Source: Spirochaetaceae bacterium UBA5556 (lineage in GTDB: Bacteria > Spirochaetota > Spirochaetia > Treponematales > Rectinemataceae). From it: a stretch of DNA of 64,000 bases. The notes below the pieces were generated by a model that searched no databases, was not told the DNA's origin, and saw only the letters and a list, made by a program, of their open reading frames with translations. The stretch covers positions 62,001-126,000 of the forward strand of contig DIMW01000012.1 of NCBI GenBank assembly GCA_002425765.1, written 5' to 3'. The position numbers and the translations under genes are program-made. Below, piece after piece: positions 51,600 to 60,660 of this stretch; position 1 is the first letter of the stretch; each line of letters starts with the position of its first letter.

Positions 51600-53294
51600 A
51601 TGACAACGTTAATTGCTTTGCTTGCCCTCGCGATTTACCTGGTCTTCTACTTTACGTACGGCCGGGTACTCCGGGACAAGCTGCTAAAAAGCAAGGAAGC
51701 GCCCGATGCTCCGTCGAAAAGGCTCTCGGACGGAGTTGACTATGTGCCGACATCTAAATACGTTTTGTTCGGCCACCACTTCGCTTCTATCGCCGGCGCC
51801 GGCCCCATTACGGGACCCGCGATGGCCGTTGCATGGGGATGGCTGCCCGGATTGCTGTGGATATGGTTCGGCAACATATTCCTCGGCGCGATTCACGATT
51901 ATCTTGCGCTGACGGCATCCGTCCGCTACGACGGCCGTTCGGTGCAATTCGTCGCACAGGACCTTATCGGCAAGAAGGCGGGCAAGACCTTCGGCTGGTT
52001 CACCCTCTGTCTCTGCATCCTGGTCGTGGCCGCGTTCGGCGACATCGTCGCCGGCCAGTTCGCCGCCGATGGCCGCGTATTCTTCGCCTTCGTGTTCTTC
52101 TGCATCGCCGCGCTTATCGCAGGATTCGCCATGTACAGGTCCAAGCTTGGCCTCGGCTGGGGCTCCCTGATCGGCCTCGTGCTGATAATCCTGGCCTTCT
52201 GGTTCGGTGACATGCTCCCCGTCAAGATGAGCAAGGATACGTATTTCCTGATCATCTTCGTGTACATCGTGCTCGCCTCGACATTGCCGGTCAACCTGCT
52301 TCTGCAGCCGCGCGATTATCTCTCTTCTTTCTTCCTCTACTTCGGACTCCTCGTTGGAGGCATCGCTGCAGTCATCAGCGCGCAGCCTCTCAACGCCATT
52401 CCCGCCTTCACCTCATTCAGCGCGAAACTCATTGGTCCCGCGGGTGCGCTTCAACCCTCACCCTTCTGGCCGACCGTTCCCCTCATCATCGCGTGCGGTG
52501 CGCTGTCGGGCTTCCACGCTCTGGTTGCGTCGGGCACCAGCGCCAAACAGCTTAGGGAAGAGAAAGACGGCCTGTTTGTGGGATACGGTGGCATGCTGGT
52601 CGAAGGGTTCCTTGCGACCCTCGTCATCGTCTCCATCGCCGGATTCGGTGGTGCGGCCCTTGGCGACAAGCTCATGACAACTCCCGCCCTCAACCGCTTC
52701 GTTCAGTCCTTCGCGACGATGGTAAGCTCCCAGCTTCCCTTCCTGCCGATGAGCTTCATGACCCTTTTCGCCGCCGTATGGGTGTCCACCTTCGCGCTCA
52801 CGACGCTGGATACGACCAACCGCCTGGGCCGCTACCTCGTTCAGGAAATGGCGGAACCGCTCAAGGATAAGAACCCCGGTGCCTTCAAGTTCTTCTCGAA
52901 CAAGTGGGTCGCGTCGGTCATCATCGCCTTTCTGGGGATATTCCTCGCGAGGTCGGGCGGCTACACTGTGCTGTGGCCGGCCTTCTCCGGCGCGAACCAG
53001 TTGCTGGCCTCGGTCGTCATGCTGACCGTCGCCGTCTGGGTCAAGAAGAAACTCAACCCCAAATATGTCTCGGCGGTGTTGATTCCCGCCGTGATTCTCT
53101 GGGTCACGGTCACTGCGGCGCTCATCTGGTATGAAATTATCATCATCCCCGTCTTCTTCGCGGACATGACAAAGACCTTGAGCGTTATTACAGGCTCGGT
53201 GGTAGGAATAATCAACCTCTTCATGCTGATTCTCAACTTCATTATGATCAATTCCTTCCTGAAGAACTGGAAAACGAAGTCTGCGATCGCATAA
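51600..53294 (+). CDS. cstA: Carbon starvation protein CstA family transporter
   Basis: A 564-residue membrane protein with about 16 predicted helices. The CstA core is evident from DGVDYVPTSKYVLFGHHFASIAGAGPITGPAMA and FGNIFLGAIHDYLAL. Members import pyruvate or peptides when carbon is scarce. It is shorter than E. coli CstA (701) but normal for the compact subgroup. ATG has GGAGG upstream. It is transcribed alone from the promoter at 51539 and ends at the hairpin at 53351. Confidence 0.95.
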   Translation: MTTLIALLALAIYLVFYFTYGRVLRDKLLKSKEAPDAPSKRLSDGVDYVPTSKYVLFGHHFASIAGAGPITGPAMAVAWGWLPGLLWIWFGNIFLGAIHDYLALTASVRYDGRSVQFVAQDLIGKKAGKTFGWFTLCLCILVVAAFGDIVAGQFAADGRVFFAFVFFCIAALIAGFAMYRSKLGLGWGSLIGLVLIILAFWFGDMLPVKMSKDTYFLIIFVYIVLASTLPVNLLLQPRDYLSSFFLYFGLLVGGIAAVISAQPLNAIPAFTSFSAKLIGPAGALQPSPFWPTVPLIIACGALSGFHALVASGTSAKQLREEKDGLFVGYGGMLVEGFLATLVIVSIAGFGGAALGDKLMTTPALNRFVQSFATMVSSQLPFLPMSFMTLFAAVWVSTFALTTLDTTNRLGRYLVQEMAEPLKDKNPGAFKFFSNKWVASVIIAFLGIFLARSGGYTVLWPAFSGANQLLASVVMLTVAVWVKKKLNPKYVSAVLIPAVILWVTVTAALIWYEIIIIPVFFADMTKTLSVITGSVVGIINLFMLILNFIMINSFLKNWKTKSAIA

Positions 53295-53350
53295 TCCGAA
53301 GCATCCGTATGGTCCGGGCCCATACAGGCACGGGCCAGAGGGATTTGAAC

Positions 53351-53389
53351 GAAAGAAGCCGGACGGCATCGGTTCGTCCGGTTTCTTTC
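53351..53389. terminator. Terminator-like hairpin after cstA
   Basis: A 15-bp stem (GAAAGAAGCCGGACG / CGTCCGGTTTCTTTC, one G-U pair) with a 9-base loop. The T-tract is interrupted by C. The A/T-rich outer stem could let it work on both strands. Confidence 0.75.
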
Positions 53390-53415
53390 TGCTCCGGTCG
53401 AATACATGAAAAAAC

Positions 53416-53445
53416 TTGCTCACAGCATTCTCTTGAGGTTATAAT
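53416..53445 (+). promoter_or_regulatory. Candidate promoter of the ArsA-like operon
   Basis: TTGCTC (53416-53421), 18-base spacer, perfect TATAAT (53440-53445), about 58 bases before the first ATG. Confidence 0.6.
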
Positions 53446-53503
53446 AAAAATCATGCTTCAGTCTGTGACTGCAGCTCTCTGACAGAATCCGGAGGAAGCG
53501 ACA

Positions 53504-53785
53504 ATGCCCGCGCGTTTCGGTCATTTATTAAAAAGTGCAATGGGGACCTTTGTCCAGCTAAACAGGGAAAAGGCGACAGGAATGCTCGATTTCGAACTCA
53601 AGGAGCTGGAAAATATCTTTGCTCTGCTCATTCTCGGCGGTTTCGCCGGACTCCCCTCGCCACCCTCCCCCATTGCGGTGGAGCTTCTGCCCTATATGGA
53701 AAAGGAATTGAGAATCCTGCTCGCCAGGACGGACCTCGCGCAGGACCCATTGGGCGTACTGATGGGCATGCTTGAAATAGACTAA
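53504..53785 (+). CDS. Small protein of unknown function
   Basis: A 93-residue protein not recognised. It has an acidic helix (MLDFELKELENIFALLILGG-like, about residues 27-46), a Pro-rich turn (LPSPPSPIAVE) and an amphipathic C-terminal helix. GGAGGAA stands before the ATG and it is the first gene behind a good promoter, 9 bp before the ArsA-like ATPase gene, so it is probably real. It might be a partner of that ATPase. Confidence 0.65.
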   Translation: MPARFGHLLKSAMGTFVQLNREKATGMLDFELKELENIFALLILGGFAGLPSPPSPIAVELLPYMEKELRILLARTDLAQDPLGVLMGMLEID

Positions 53786-53794
53786 GGATGGCAT

Positions 53795-54724
53795 GTGCAC
53801 GATACCATTTTTTTCCTTGGGAAGGGCGGCGTTGGCAAGACGACCCTCTCGAGCGCTTTTGCCCTCACCCTGGCCAGAAAGGGCAGGAAAGTGCTCGTCG
53901 CATCCCTCGACCCGGCTCACAATCTCGGCGATGCCCTGAGAGTGCGGCTGAACGGTGAGCCGAAAAATGTCGAGGAGAATCTCGATGCCCTCGAAGTGAA
54001 CCTCGCGCAGTGGGTGGACAGATACCTGGAAGAGAGCAGGGAACAACTCAAACTCAACTATTCCTACAACATGACACTCAATCTGGATTCCTTTTTCAGC
54101 ATTCTCAAATATTCTCCGGGAACTGAGGAGTACGCCGTGCTCTGGGCCATCGAAGATATCCACTGCAGGCTCGGGCCGTCCTACGATTTCGTCGTGTTCG
54201 ACACGCCCCCTACCGCGCTGTCGCTGCGCTTCCTCTCGCTGCCCGCTATGTCCGGACTATGGGTGGCAGAGCTCACCAAGCTCAGGGAACGGATACTGAA
54301 GGACAGGCAGACCATCGCCCGCCTGAATCCGGGCTCCCCCGTTGCGGAGGGCTGTGTGGACAAGAGCGATGACAAGGTCTACGGTAAACTCGGTAGCATA
54401 AGGGCCAGGCTCGCGGCGCTCGAGGTACTGTTCTCCAAACACAGCTTTATGAGCGTCATCGTCAATCCCGACGAACTGTCGATCTCCGAGGCCCTGCGGA
54501 TCAAGGACGACCTGTCGCGCCTGAACATACCTCTTTCCGCCCTATGCCTGAACAAGCAGGGGGGCTCGGAAGCCGCCTGGCAGCTCTCCCCGGAACTGAG
54601 CTACCTGCCACAGTTCACCTATAATTTCTCAAAGGGCGGCATCCACTCAAGAGATGATCTGCGTTCCATCGGCGTCGAACCGCTGATGAACTATTTTCTC
54701 GGCGAAAGGAAAACAAAGCGATGA
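53795..54724 (+). CDS. ArsA/Get3-like anion-transporting ATPase
   Basis: A 309-residue deviant Walker ATPase. P-loop FLGKGGVGKTT (signature Lys), switch I LDPAHNLGDAL and FDTPPTALSLRFLSLP match ArsA/Get3. The treble-cleft and arsenite Cys sites of ArsA are not seen. Single-domain length suggests a dimer. It starts with GTG at 53795 behind AGGATGG; an overlapping ATG is out of frame. Its stop overlaps the next gene (ATGA). Associated membrane protein and DUF59 gene hint at protein targeting or metal-cluster handling, unproven. Confidence 0.88.
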   Translation: MHDTIFFLGKGGVGKTTLSSAFALTLARKGRKVLVASLDPAHNLGDALRVRLNGEPKNVEENLDALEVNLAQWVDRYLEESREQLKLNYSYNMTLNLDSFFSILKYSPGTEEYAVLWAIEDIHCRLGPSYDFVVFDTPPTALSLRFLSLPAMSGLWVAELTKLRERILKDRQTIARLNPGSPVAEGCVDKSDDKVYGKLGSIRARLAALEVLFSKHSFMSVIVNPDELSISEALRIKDDLSRLNIPLSALCLNKQGGSEAAWQLSPELSYLPQFTYNFSKGGIHSRDDLRSIGVEPLMNYFLGERKTKR

Positions 54725-55374
54725 ACAATTATCTGCTCTTTGCAATTACCGCTCTGGGCCTGGGCGCGACGATCCAGTATTACTTCGGCCTCAAGAAGAA
54801 TCGGTGGCTCGGCAAGACAATGTCGGTGCAAGCCGAAAACCTCCTCGAGCCGAAAGATACGGAGTACGTCAACATCGGCGGTGCGATAGGGCATAACTTT
54901 ATCTACAAGCTCCGGGAACCCTGGAAGGAAATGAAAGGGACCTTTACTCTGTTTCCGCGCCATTCACTCCTCTATATGCCCATTTCGCTCCTTATCGGTG
55001 GTTCGGACCGCTTTTTTCTCAATCTGTATACCGACAGAAGGCTCATAGGCGAAGGCCATATTGTGGAAAAAGGCCATCTCCGGAGAGCCAAGATCGAGGA
55101 ACTCGACGAAATGCAAGGAGAACGGATCGAGCGTGCCGGAAAGACATTCTTCCTCTATTGGCGCTATGCCGACCTGCGGGACATGCTGCTGAAGACCCTC
55201 GACGCGCTGCCCGATCCCTCGTCGCTCTCTCATTTCTGCTGTTACCGCGACAACAAGACCTTCTTCCTTTACCTGAAACCGACAAAAGGGGAAATTACCG
55301 GTAATCTGAAGGCGTTCATGGATCAATGCCCACATTATTTTCGACAGGAAAACCACGGCGAATCCAAGTCCTGA
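54721..55374 (+). CDS. Membrane-anchored protein of unknown function
   Basis: A 217-residue protein not recognised. It has one N-terminal helix (LLFAITALGLGATIQYYFGL, about residues 5-23) and a soluble domain of ~190 residues with two cysteines in the FCCYRD segment. Repeated hydrophobic strands (RFFLNLYTDRRLIGEGHI, KTFFLYWRYADLRDMLLK) suggest an alpha/beta fold. It overlaps the ArsA-like ATPase by 4 bp and could be its membrane partner. Confidence 0.7.
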   Translation: MNNYLLFAITALGLGATIQYYFGLKKNRWLGKTMSVQAENLLEPKDTEYVNIGGAIGHNFIYKLREPWKEMKGTFTLFPRHSLLYMPISLLIGGSDRFFLNLYTDRRLIGEGHIVEKGHLRRAKIEELDEMQGERIERAGKTFFLYWRYADLRDMLLKTLDALPDPSSLSHFCCYRDNKTFFLYLKPTKGEITGNLKAFMDQCPHYFRQENHGESKS

Positions 55375-55403
55375 ACCATGCGATTCCAAATAAGGAGGCA
55401 TGT

Positions 55404-55676
55404 ATGGATCCAGAGATGCGGAGAAAAATCGACGAGACCTTTGTCCAGGTAAAAGAGCCACAGTCCGGCGAGCCGATCGTCGACCTCGGTCTCGTGGACA
55501 AAGTGACTTACAGCGCGAAAGAAAAAATCCTGCTCATCCGGCTGGCCATAGGCACGCCGCGCTGGCAGTGCCCGGCATGCTCGGCGATCAACGGCGTCGT
55601 CAAGGAAGGTATCGTCCGCCGCACGAAAGAAGCCTTCGGGCTGGCCTTTCCGGAATTGACCATCGTCGTCGAATAG
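55404..55676 (+). CDS. DUF59/MIP18-family protein
   Basis: A 90-residue protein of the MIP18/SufT-like type, linked to Fe-S cluster assembly. The core EPIVDLGLVDKVTYS corresponds to the family DPE-xx-IVDLGLV pattern, although it lacks the Asp-Pro-Glu. A CPAC motif (Cys56, Cys59) replaces the single conserved Cys. ATG at 55404 has AAGGAGG five bases upstream. It is the last gene of the ArsA-like operon, 29 bp after the previous gene. Confidence 0.75.
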   Translation: MDPEMRRKIDETFVQVKEPQSGEPIVDLGLVDKVTYSAKEKILLIRLAIGTPRWQCPACSAINGVVKEGIVRRTKEAFGLAFPELTIVVE

Positions 55677-55728
55677 AGAAGAGATAAAATCCCCTTAATT
55701 TATTCTTGACTTTGGGAAGCACATCCGC

Positions 55729-57435
55729 TCAGTTCGGTCTGGCTCCCTCCGCCTTTTTCTTTCCATATAAAAAGCGCTTTATTTTCTGCGTCGGTGTCTT
55801 CTCGAAAGGTTCGGCGTGAATCTTCACGTGCTGAATGCGGGAGAAAGACGCAAGCTTGGAGTTGGCTTCCTTGCGGATGTTCTCAAGCAGGTGCTCCAGG
55901 GCTTTTTCGGCATCGACCACGACATGGCTGACAGTGCCCGCCACCGACTTCTCGGCATTCGCGATTGCCTGACTGACGCGCGAGCCTAAATCACCTGCCG
56001 CATCGATACCATCTCTCAGACGGGCCTCAAGATTTTCGAGCACTTCACTTTTCAGATAGACAAGCGCGGTGAGGCCCTCTTCCTCTTCCACCACGAGAGA
56101 TTCCGCGACTTCGGGAGCCTGGTTGATGATCGATTCTATCTCCTCGGGGTAAATGTTCTCACCCGAGGCGCCGAGAATCATGGTCTTCAGCCTTCCGCGT
56201 ATGAACAGACGGCCCTCTTTGTCGAAGTAGCCGAGATCGCCGGTGCGAAACCAGCCATCACTGCTGAAGGCTTCGCGTGTCCGCGTTTCATCGTGCCAGT
56301 AACCCTTGAAAATATTGGGCCCTTTTGCCTGGATTTCGCCCTCGCCGGTATCGGGGCGGGGCTCCGCGACGCGCAGCTGCACGCCCTTGAGCGCGGGCCC
56401 CGTAGATCGCAGAAAAGTGGCGCGCGGCCCGCAGCCGGCAAGAAGGGGCGCGCTCTCCGTCAGCCCATAACCGATGGCGTAGGGGAAATGCGCCCTCTTC
56501 AGGAACTCTTCCACATCGGCGGCCAGCGGAGCTCCTCCCACGCCGAAGAAGCGTATATGACCTCCAAAGGTCTTCTTCAGCTTCATGCCCGCAAACAGAA
56601 GGATGATGGGACGAAAGAGTCTGTTCTTATACAGTTTCATGCCGTCGAGGGTGGGCTTGATGCTGCTCCGGTAGATTTTCTCGATCACGAGAGGGACCGA
56701 GAGCATGATCGTAGGCCGCACCGCCTGCAGCGCGGGGATGAGCACGGTCGCCGAGGGGGGTTTGTCGAGGTAACAGATGTGGGCCCCGGACAGGAGGGCG
56801 ATGACCGTCCCGATCGTGAATTCGTAGGTGTGCGCGAGAGGAAGTATCGACAGGAGCCGATCGGTCCGGCGCAGGGTGATGATGCTCTTGCACGCGGTCG
56901 CGTTCGACAGAATATTGCGGTTCGTGAGCATGACTCCCTTCGAGAGCCCCGTGGTTCCGGAGGTGTAGACGATCATCGCGAGGTCATCGGCGGTGACGTC
57001 GGGGAGCGAGGCCGGAGACGCTGACGGCGCGTAAGGTTGCCGTATGTCCCATATCGCCGTCTCTTCTGGCAGTTCAGACAGCTTGGCGCGCAATTTTTCC
57101 GAGGTGAATATGACACGCGCGCCCGCGTGCCGGACAATGTTGCATATCTGTACCGGTATGAAATCGGTCAGGATCGGCACCACGATCGCTCCCGCCCTCA
57201 GAATCCCGAAATATGTCATCACCCAATGAGGGGAATTTTCCGCCAGCAGTGCGACACGGTCGCCTTTCCTTATTCCGTCGGCGATCAAGGACTCGGCGAT
57301 GCCCCTGCTGATTCTCTCGAAGTCGCGATATGTGTAGACAGCCCCGCCTACCATGGAGAGCGCGGGGCGCAGACCATATCTCGCTCCGCTCAATTCCGGC
57401 ACTTCGGCCAGTATGTACTTGTTAAGCCCAATCAT
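55729..57435 (-). CDS. Long-chain acyl-CoA synthetase (AMP-binding)
   Basis: A 568-residue adenylating enzyme that activates fatty acids to acyl-CoA via acyl-AMP. Motifs: P-loop IVYTSGTTGLSKGVML, ILPLAHTYEF, GYGLTESAPLL, WFRTGDLGYFDKEGRLFIRGR, and the catalytic lysine region TPTQKIKRFLY. An extra helical region (about residues 490-550) rich in Ala and Glu is inserted before the C-terminal motif. It is a single gene; its 3' end converges on the DUF59 operon. Confidence 0.92.
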   Translation of the reverse strand: MIGLNKYILAEVPELSGARYGLRPALSMVGGAVYTYRDFERISRGIAESLIADGIRKGDRVALLAENSPHWVMTYFGILRAGAIVVPILTDFIPVQICNIVRHAGARVIFTSEKLRAKLSELPEETAIWDIRQPYAPSASPASLPDVTADDLAMIVYTSGTTGLSKGVMLTNRNILSNATACKSIITLRRTDRLLSILPLAHTYEFTIGTVIALLSGAHICYLDKPPSATVLIPALQAVRPTIMLSVPLVIEKIYRSSIKPTLDGMKLYKNRLFRPIILLFAGMKLKKTFGGHIRFFGVGGAPLAADVEEFLKRAHFPYAIGYGLTESAPLLAGCGPRATFLRSTGPALKGVQLRVAEPRPDTGEGEIQAKGPNIFKGYWHDETRTREAFSSDGWFRTGDLGYFDKEGRLFIRGRLKTMILGASGENIYPEEIESIINQAPEVAESLVVEEEEGLTALVYLKSEVLENLEARLRDGIDAAGDLGSRVSQAIANAEKSVAGTVSHVVVDAEKALEHLLENIRKEANSKLASFSRIQHVKIHAEPFEKTPTQKIKRFLYGKKKAEGARPN

Positions 57436-57515
57436 TCTTCACCTTTAACTCAATACGAGTCATATAAAGTGTAACGCCAAAATCAAAATCGCAACAGAGG
57501 GAACACCATATGCAA

Positions 57516-57977
57516 TTATACGGCGCCCGGCTGCTGAGCTCTCTCCGACTGTCCGAGCTCAAAGGCCTGTTCGGAGATTATTCTGTCTTTCGCCTCGAGG
57601 AGCGCCTTGACAACATCACCGATGGAAACGATGCCCACAACCTTATTGTTTTCAAGGACCGGCAGATGCCGTATGCGATGCACAGTCATCAAATTCATGC
57701 ACTCTTCGAGACTGGTTTCAGGCTGCACAAAGATCACCTTCCTCGTCATGGCGGTCTCGACATTCTCGTTCTCGCAGCTGTGACCTTTCACTATGATCTT
57801 CCGCGCGAAATCGCGCTCAGAGAAGATGCCGTGAACCATCCCCTGTCCGTCCATCACCAATACCGCGCCGATATTCTTTTCCGCCATGAGTTCGAGGGCC
57901 TTTATAACTTTTTCCTGTGGCGCGACGCTCGCCGCGCCGCGGCCTTTGGTCCCGAGAATGTCGCCTACAGTCTTCAT
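57516..57977 (-). CDS. Tandem CBS-domain protein
   Basis: A 153-residue protein made of two CBS domains (about residues 3-60 and 72-130), e.g. GAVLVMDGQGMVHGIFSERDFARKI and RHLPVLENNKVVGIVSIGDVVKAL. Such pairs bind AMP, ATP or related nucleotides and regulate partners. No catalytic domain is attached. It lies downstream of uspA and the ATP synthase operon; the GGGAGG site is 9 bases from the ATG. A link to energy sensing is plausible from context. Confidence 0.92.
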   Translation of the reverse strand: MKTVGDILGTKGRGAASVAPQEKVIKALELMAEKNIGAVLVMDGQGMVHGIFSERDFARKIIVKGHSCENENVETAMTRKVIFVQPETSLEECMNLMTVHRIRHLPVLENNKVVGIVSIGDVVKALLEAKDRIISEQAFELGQSERAQQPGAV

Positions 57978-58046
57978 ATCTCAATGCCTCCCTCTTCGAT
58001 CTGTTGACTATAATTTAATTCTATCATCGAACTTTTGCAAATCTTA

Positions 58047-58068
58047 TATATTATAAATTTATAATATA
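58047..58068. repeat. 22-bp perfect AT palindrome
   Basis: The sequence TATATTATAAA / TTTATAATATA is perfectly symmetrical without a spacer. It sits between uspA and the CBS gene and upstream of the latter on the minus strand. Confidence 0.85.
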
Positions 58069-58144
58069 ATGATTCGATTCCCCTCCCGGCTTGCCGGTCA
58101 TGGCGGGCGATAGGGTTATTCAAGATGCGGACTATAGTGATGCT

Positions 58145-58627
58145 TTACATCGATTTATAGAACTCTTCACCCAGCGGAGGCTTGACGAAGAGTACGGGAC
58201 AGCGCGCGTTCTTCAGGACTTCGTGGTTGGAGTCGGCGATCGCGTCGCGGTAGAGGGCGTCTGCGGGGGCACCCCCCAAAATGATGGCGTCGGCGTTGAG
58301 TTCGATGGAATATTTTACGATCTCGCCGGAGACAGAGCCTTTGCGGATGGATGTCTCAATGGTGAGCTGCTTCTGACGCGCGAGCTCAGCGCAGAAGTTA
58401 AGGTAACGCTGGCCGGAATTCTCCAGGTTGCGCTCGTACTCTTCGCTCTCTTCCGGCACAAAGATTCTGGACAGGGCGAGCTGGCGTATTGTCGCGGTAT
58501 CGACGACATAGCAGGCGACAATTCTCGAGCCAAAAGCCCTGCCAAGCGCAAGCGCGTACTTAAAAGCGCAGATAGAGGCATCGGAGCCATTGATCGCCAC
58601 CACTACGGTTTCCAGTATTTTCTTCAT
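58145..58627 (-). CDS. Universal stress protein (UspA family)
   Basis: A 160-residue single-domain Usp. N-terminal KILETVVVAINGSDASICAFKYALALG, and the ATP-type motif GSVSGEIVKYS ... ADAIILGGAPADALYRDAI near the C terminus; the classical G-x2-G-x9-G(S/T) is only partly matched (VLKNARCPVLFVK end is typical). ATG at 58627 has AGGA upstream; a TTG six bases earlier overlaps the atpD stop. It is directly coupled to the V-ATPase operon, which is unusual. Confidence 0.88.
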   Translation of the reverse strand: MKKILETVVVAINGSDASICAFKYALALGRAFGSRIVACYVVDTATIRQLALSRIFVPEESEEYERNLENSGQRYLNFCAELARQKQLTIETSIRKGSVSGEIVKYSIELNADAIILGGAPADALYRDAIADSNHEVLKNARCPVLFVKPPLGEEFYKSM

Positions 58628-58629
58628 GC

Positions 58630-59256
58630 TCAATCCTGTTCGGACAATCGCTGTTTCAGCATTTTGACCGCAAACAGCGATTCGCGTTCCCGCTCGTCGA
58701 GTGAACTATCGATAAACTTCACGATTTCTCGAGAACGGGGGATCACCATCTTGTCCAGAGCGTTCACCCTGCGCTGTGTCTTGCGGACTTCCCGCGCAAG
58801 GCGCCACACGATGGACCTCATGCCAGCCGCCGTCGAAAGTTTGTCCAGAAGCTCTGTAAACTCTATCACGGTTTCATCGCATACGGCAAACGAATTCATA
58901 AAAGAATAGTGGAGGACGGGAGCGCTCGCGCGCACGTCGAGCGTCGGCAGATGCATGCCGCTCACATTGATGTACGAGGCGCTGAGCGTGATGTCGCGCA
59001 CGGGCAGCGACGAGATCGAGAGCGCACGCTCGCGACCGACAGAGAGCAGCATCTTGCGCAACGCCGCGTAGGCATCTTCCGTCATTTTCTCGATCTCCTG
59101 TTCGAGCAGCTCCAGGGCGTCCATGCGCTTCATGAGTTCGATGACGAGTATTTCGCGCTTCTTTTCGAGCAGATCGTAGCCCTGCAGCGCCAGCTGGAGA
59201 TTGCGTTTTTCCCTGATGAGGTTGGTCTTGGTCGGGGCGGGCATTGGCTCAGCCAT
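58630..59256 (-). CDS. atpD: V/A-type ATP synthase subunit D
   Basis: A 208-residue coiled-coil central shaft subunit. TKTNLIREKRNLQLALQGYDLLEKKREILVIELMKRM is the typical N-terminal helix and RRVNALDKMVIPR the C-terminal helix signature. It couples A3B3 catalysis to the rotor. AAGGAG precedes the ATG, which lies 6 bp after subunit B. Confidence 0.95.
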   Translation of the reverse strand: MAEPMPAPTKTNLIREKRNLQLALQGYDLLEKKREILVIELMKRMDALELLEQEIEKMTEDAYAALRKMLLSVGRERALSISSLPVRDITLSASYINVSGMHLPTLDVRASAPVLHYSFMNSFAVCDETVIEFTELLDKLSTAAGMRSIVWRLAREVRKTQRRVNALDKMVIPRSREIVKFIDSSLDERERESLFAVKMLKQRLSEQD

Positions 59257-59262
59257 GGCGGA

Positions 59263-60660
59263 TCACTCCTTTGCCTCCGGCTCCGCAGCGCGCGGCAGAT
59301 ATTTCTCGATGAGCCTGGGTGGAATCCGCACAAGCTCCGATTCGGGGAGAATCGAAAGCATCTTCCACCCCAGATCGAGCGTCTGTTCTATGCTGCGGTT
59401 CTCGAATTCTCCCTGTGCCAGGAATTCGCGCTCGAAGTGGTCACCAAAGCCTAAGAATATCTTGTCTCTGTCCGAAAGTTCCTCTTCGCCGATAATCGCC
59501 GCCAGGTCGCGGACCGACCGTACATAGGCGTACGCGGAAAAAAGCTGGGCGGCGAGATCGCGGTGATCCTCCCGCGTCATGCCTTCCCCGATGCCGTCTT
59601 TCATGAGGCGCGAGAGGCTGGGCAGGCCCGCGATGGGCGGATAGATGCCGCGCTGCGACAGGTCCCGCTCCAGGACGATCTGCCCCTCGGTGATGTAACC
59701 GGTGAGGTCGGGGATGGGATGCGAGATGTCGTCGTTCGGCATGGAGAGGATGGGCAGCTGCGTGATGGAACCCTCGCAGCCCTCGATCTTGCCCGCGCGC
59801 TCGTAGAGCGACGCGAGGTCCGAATAGAGGTAGCCGGGGTAGCCCTTCCGCGAAGGCACCTCGTTGCGCGCGGCCGAGACCTCGCGGAGCGCCTCGCAGT
59901 AGTTCGTCATATCCGTCATCACGACGAGCACGTGCATGTTCTTTTCGTACGCCAGATACTCGGCGGCGGTCAGCGCGGTGCGCGGCGTCACGAGGCGCTC
60001 GATCGAGGGGCTGTCCGCGAGCGACAGGAACATGACGACGCGGGAAAGAACGCCCGATTTCTCGAAGGAATCGATGAAGAACCGCGCCACGTCGTACTTG
60101 ATGCCCATGCCCGCGAACACGATGGCGAACTGACTTTCGCCGCTCAGGACCTTCGCCTGGCGCACAATCTGCGCGGCGAGCCTGTTGTGCGGCAGACCGT
60201 TGCCCGAAAAGATCGGCAGTTTCTGTCCGCGGATCAGAGTGTTCATGCCATCGATGGCGGATATGCCGGTCTGGATGAAGTCGCGCGGGTAGACGCGGGC
60301 GCTCGGGTTGATTGGCCGGCCGTTGGTGTCGCGAAGGTCGGAGGAAATGATGGGCGGATACCCGTCGATGGGCTCACCCAGACCGTTGAAGATTCTTCCG
60401 ACGATGCCGTCGCCGACACGGAAGGTCAGCGGCTTTTCGAGATACTCGATCCAGGATTCATCGATCGAAATGCCCGTGTTCTCTGAAAAGAGCTGGACGG
60501 CGATCGCCTGCTCGGAGATGTCGACCACTCTTCCCAGACGGTATTCGCCGCTGCGGTCCCTGACGCGCACAAGTTCGGAGAAACCGACATTCTCCCGGTG
60601 TTCCGCTATGACGATGGGGCCGTCGGCCCGCAAAATGCCATGATATTCCAGACCTCTCAT
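59263..60660 (-). CDS. atpB: V/A-type ATP synthase subunit B
   Basis: A 465-residue regulatory nucleotide-binding subunit. The degenerate P-loop region reads PIFSGNGLPHNRLA, standing for a non-catalytic site. Core blocks such as GYPGYLYSDLASLYERAG and GSITQLPILSMPNDDISHPIPDLTGYITEGQI are diagnostic of V-type B. It overlaps atpA by 4 bp. Confidence 0.97.
   Translation of the reverse strand: MRGLEYHGILRADGPIVIAEHRENVGFSELVRVRDRSGEYRLGRVVDISEQAIAVQLFSENTGISIDESWIEYLEKPLTFRVGDGIVGRIFNGLGEPIDGYPPIISSDLRDTNGRPINPSARVYPRDFIQTGISAIDGMNTLIRGQKLPIFSGNGLPHNRLAAQIVRQAKVLSGESQFAIVFAGMGIKYDVARFFIDSFEKSGVLSRVVMFLSLADSPSIERLVTPRTALTAAEYLAYEKNMHVLVVMTDMTNYCEALREVSAARNEVPSRKGYPGYLYSDLASLYERAGKIEGCEGSITQLPILSMPNDDISHPIPDLTGYITEGQIVLERDLSQRGIYPPIAGLPSLSRLMKDGIGEGMTREDHRDLAAQLFSAYAYVRSVRDLAAIIGEEELSDRDKIFLGFGDHFEREFLAQGEFENRSIEQTLDLGWKMLSILPESELVRIPPRLIEKYLPRAAEPEAKE

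Noticed and set aside
52458..53423. 321-codon frame antisense to cstA
   Set aside because: Shadow of a well-supported membrane protein gene, crossing its terminator hairpin.
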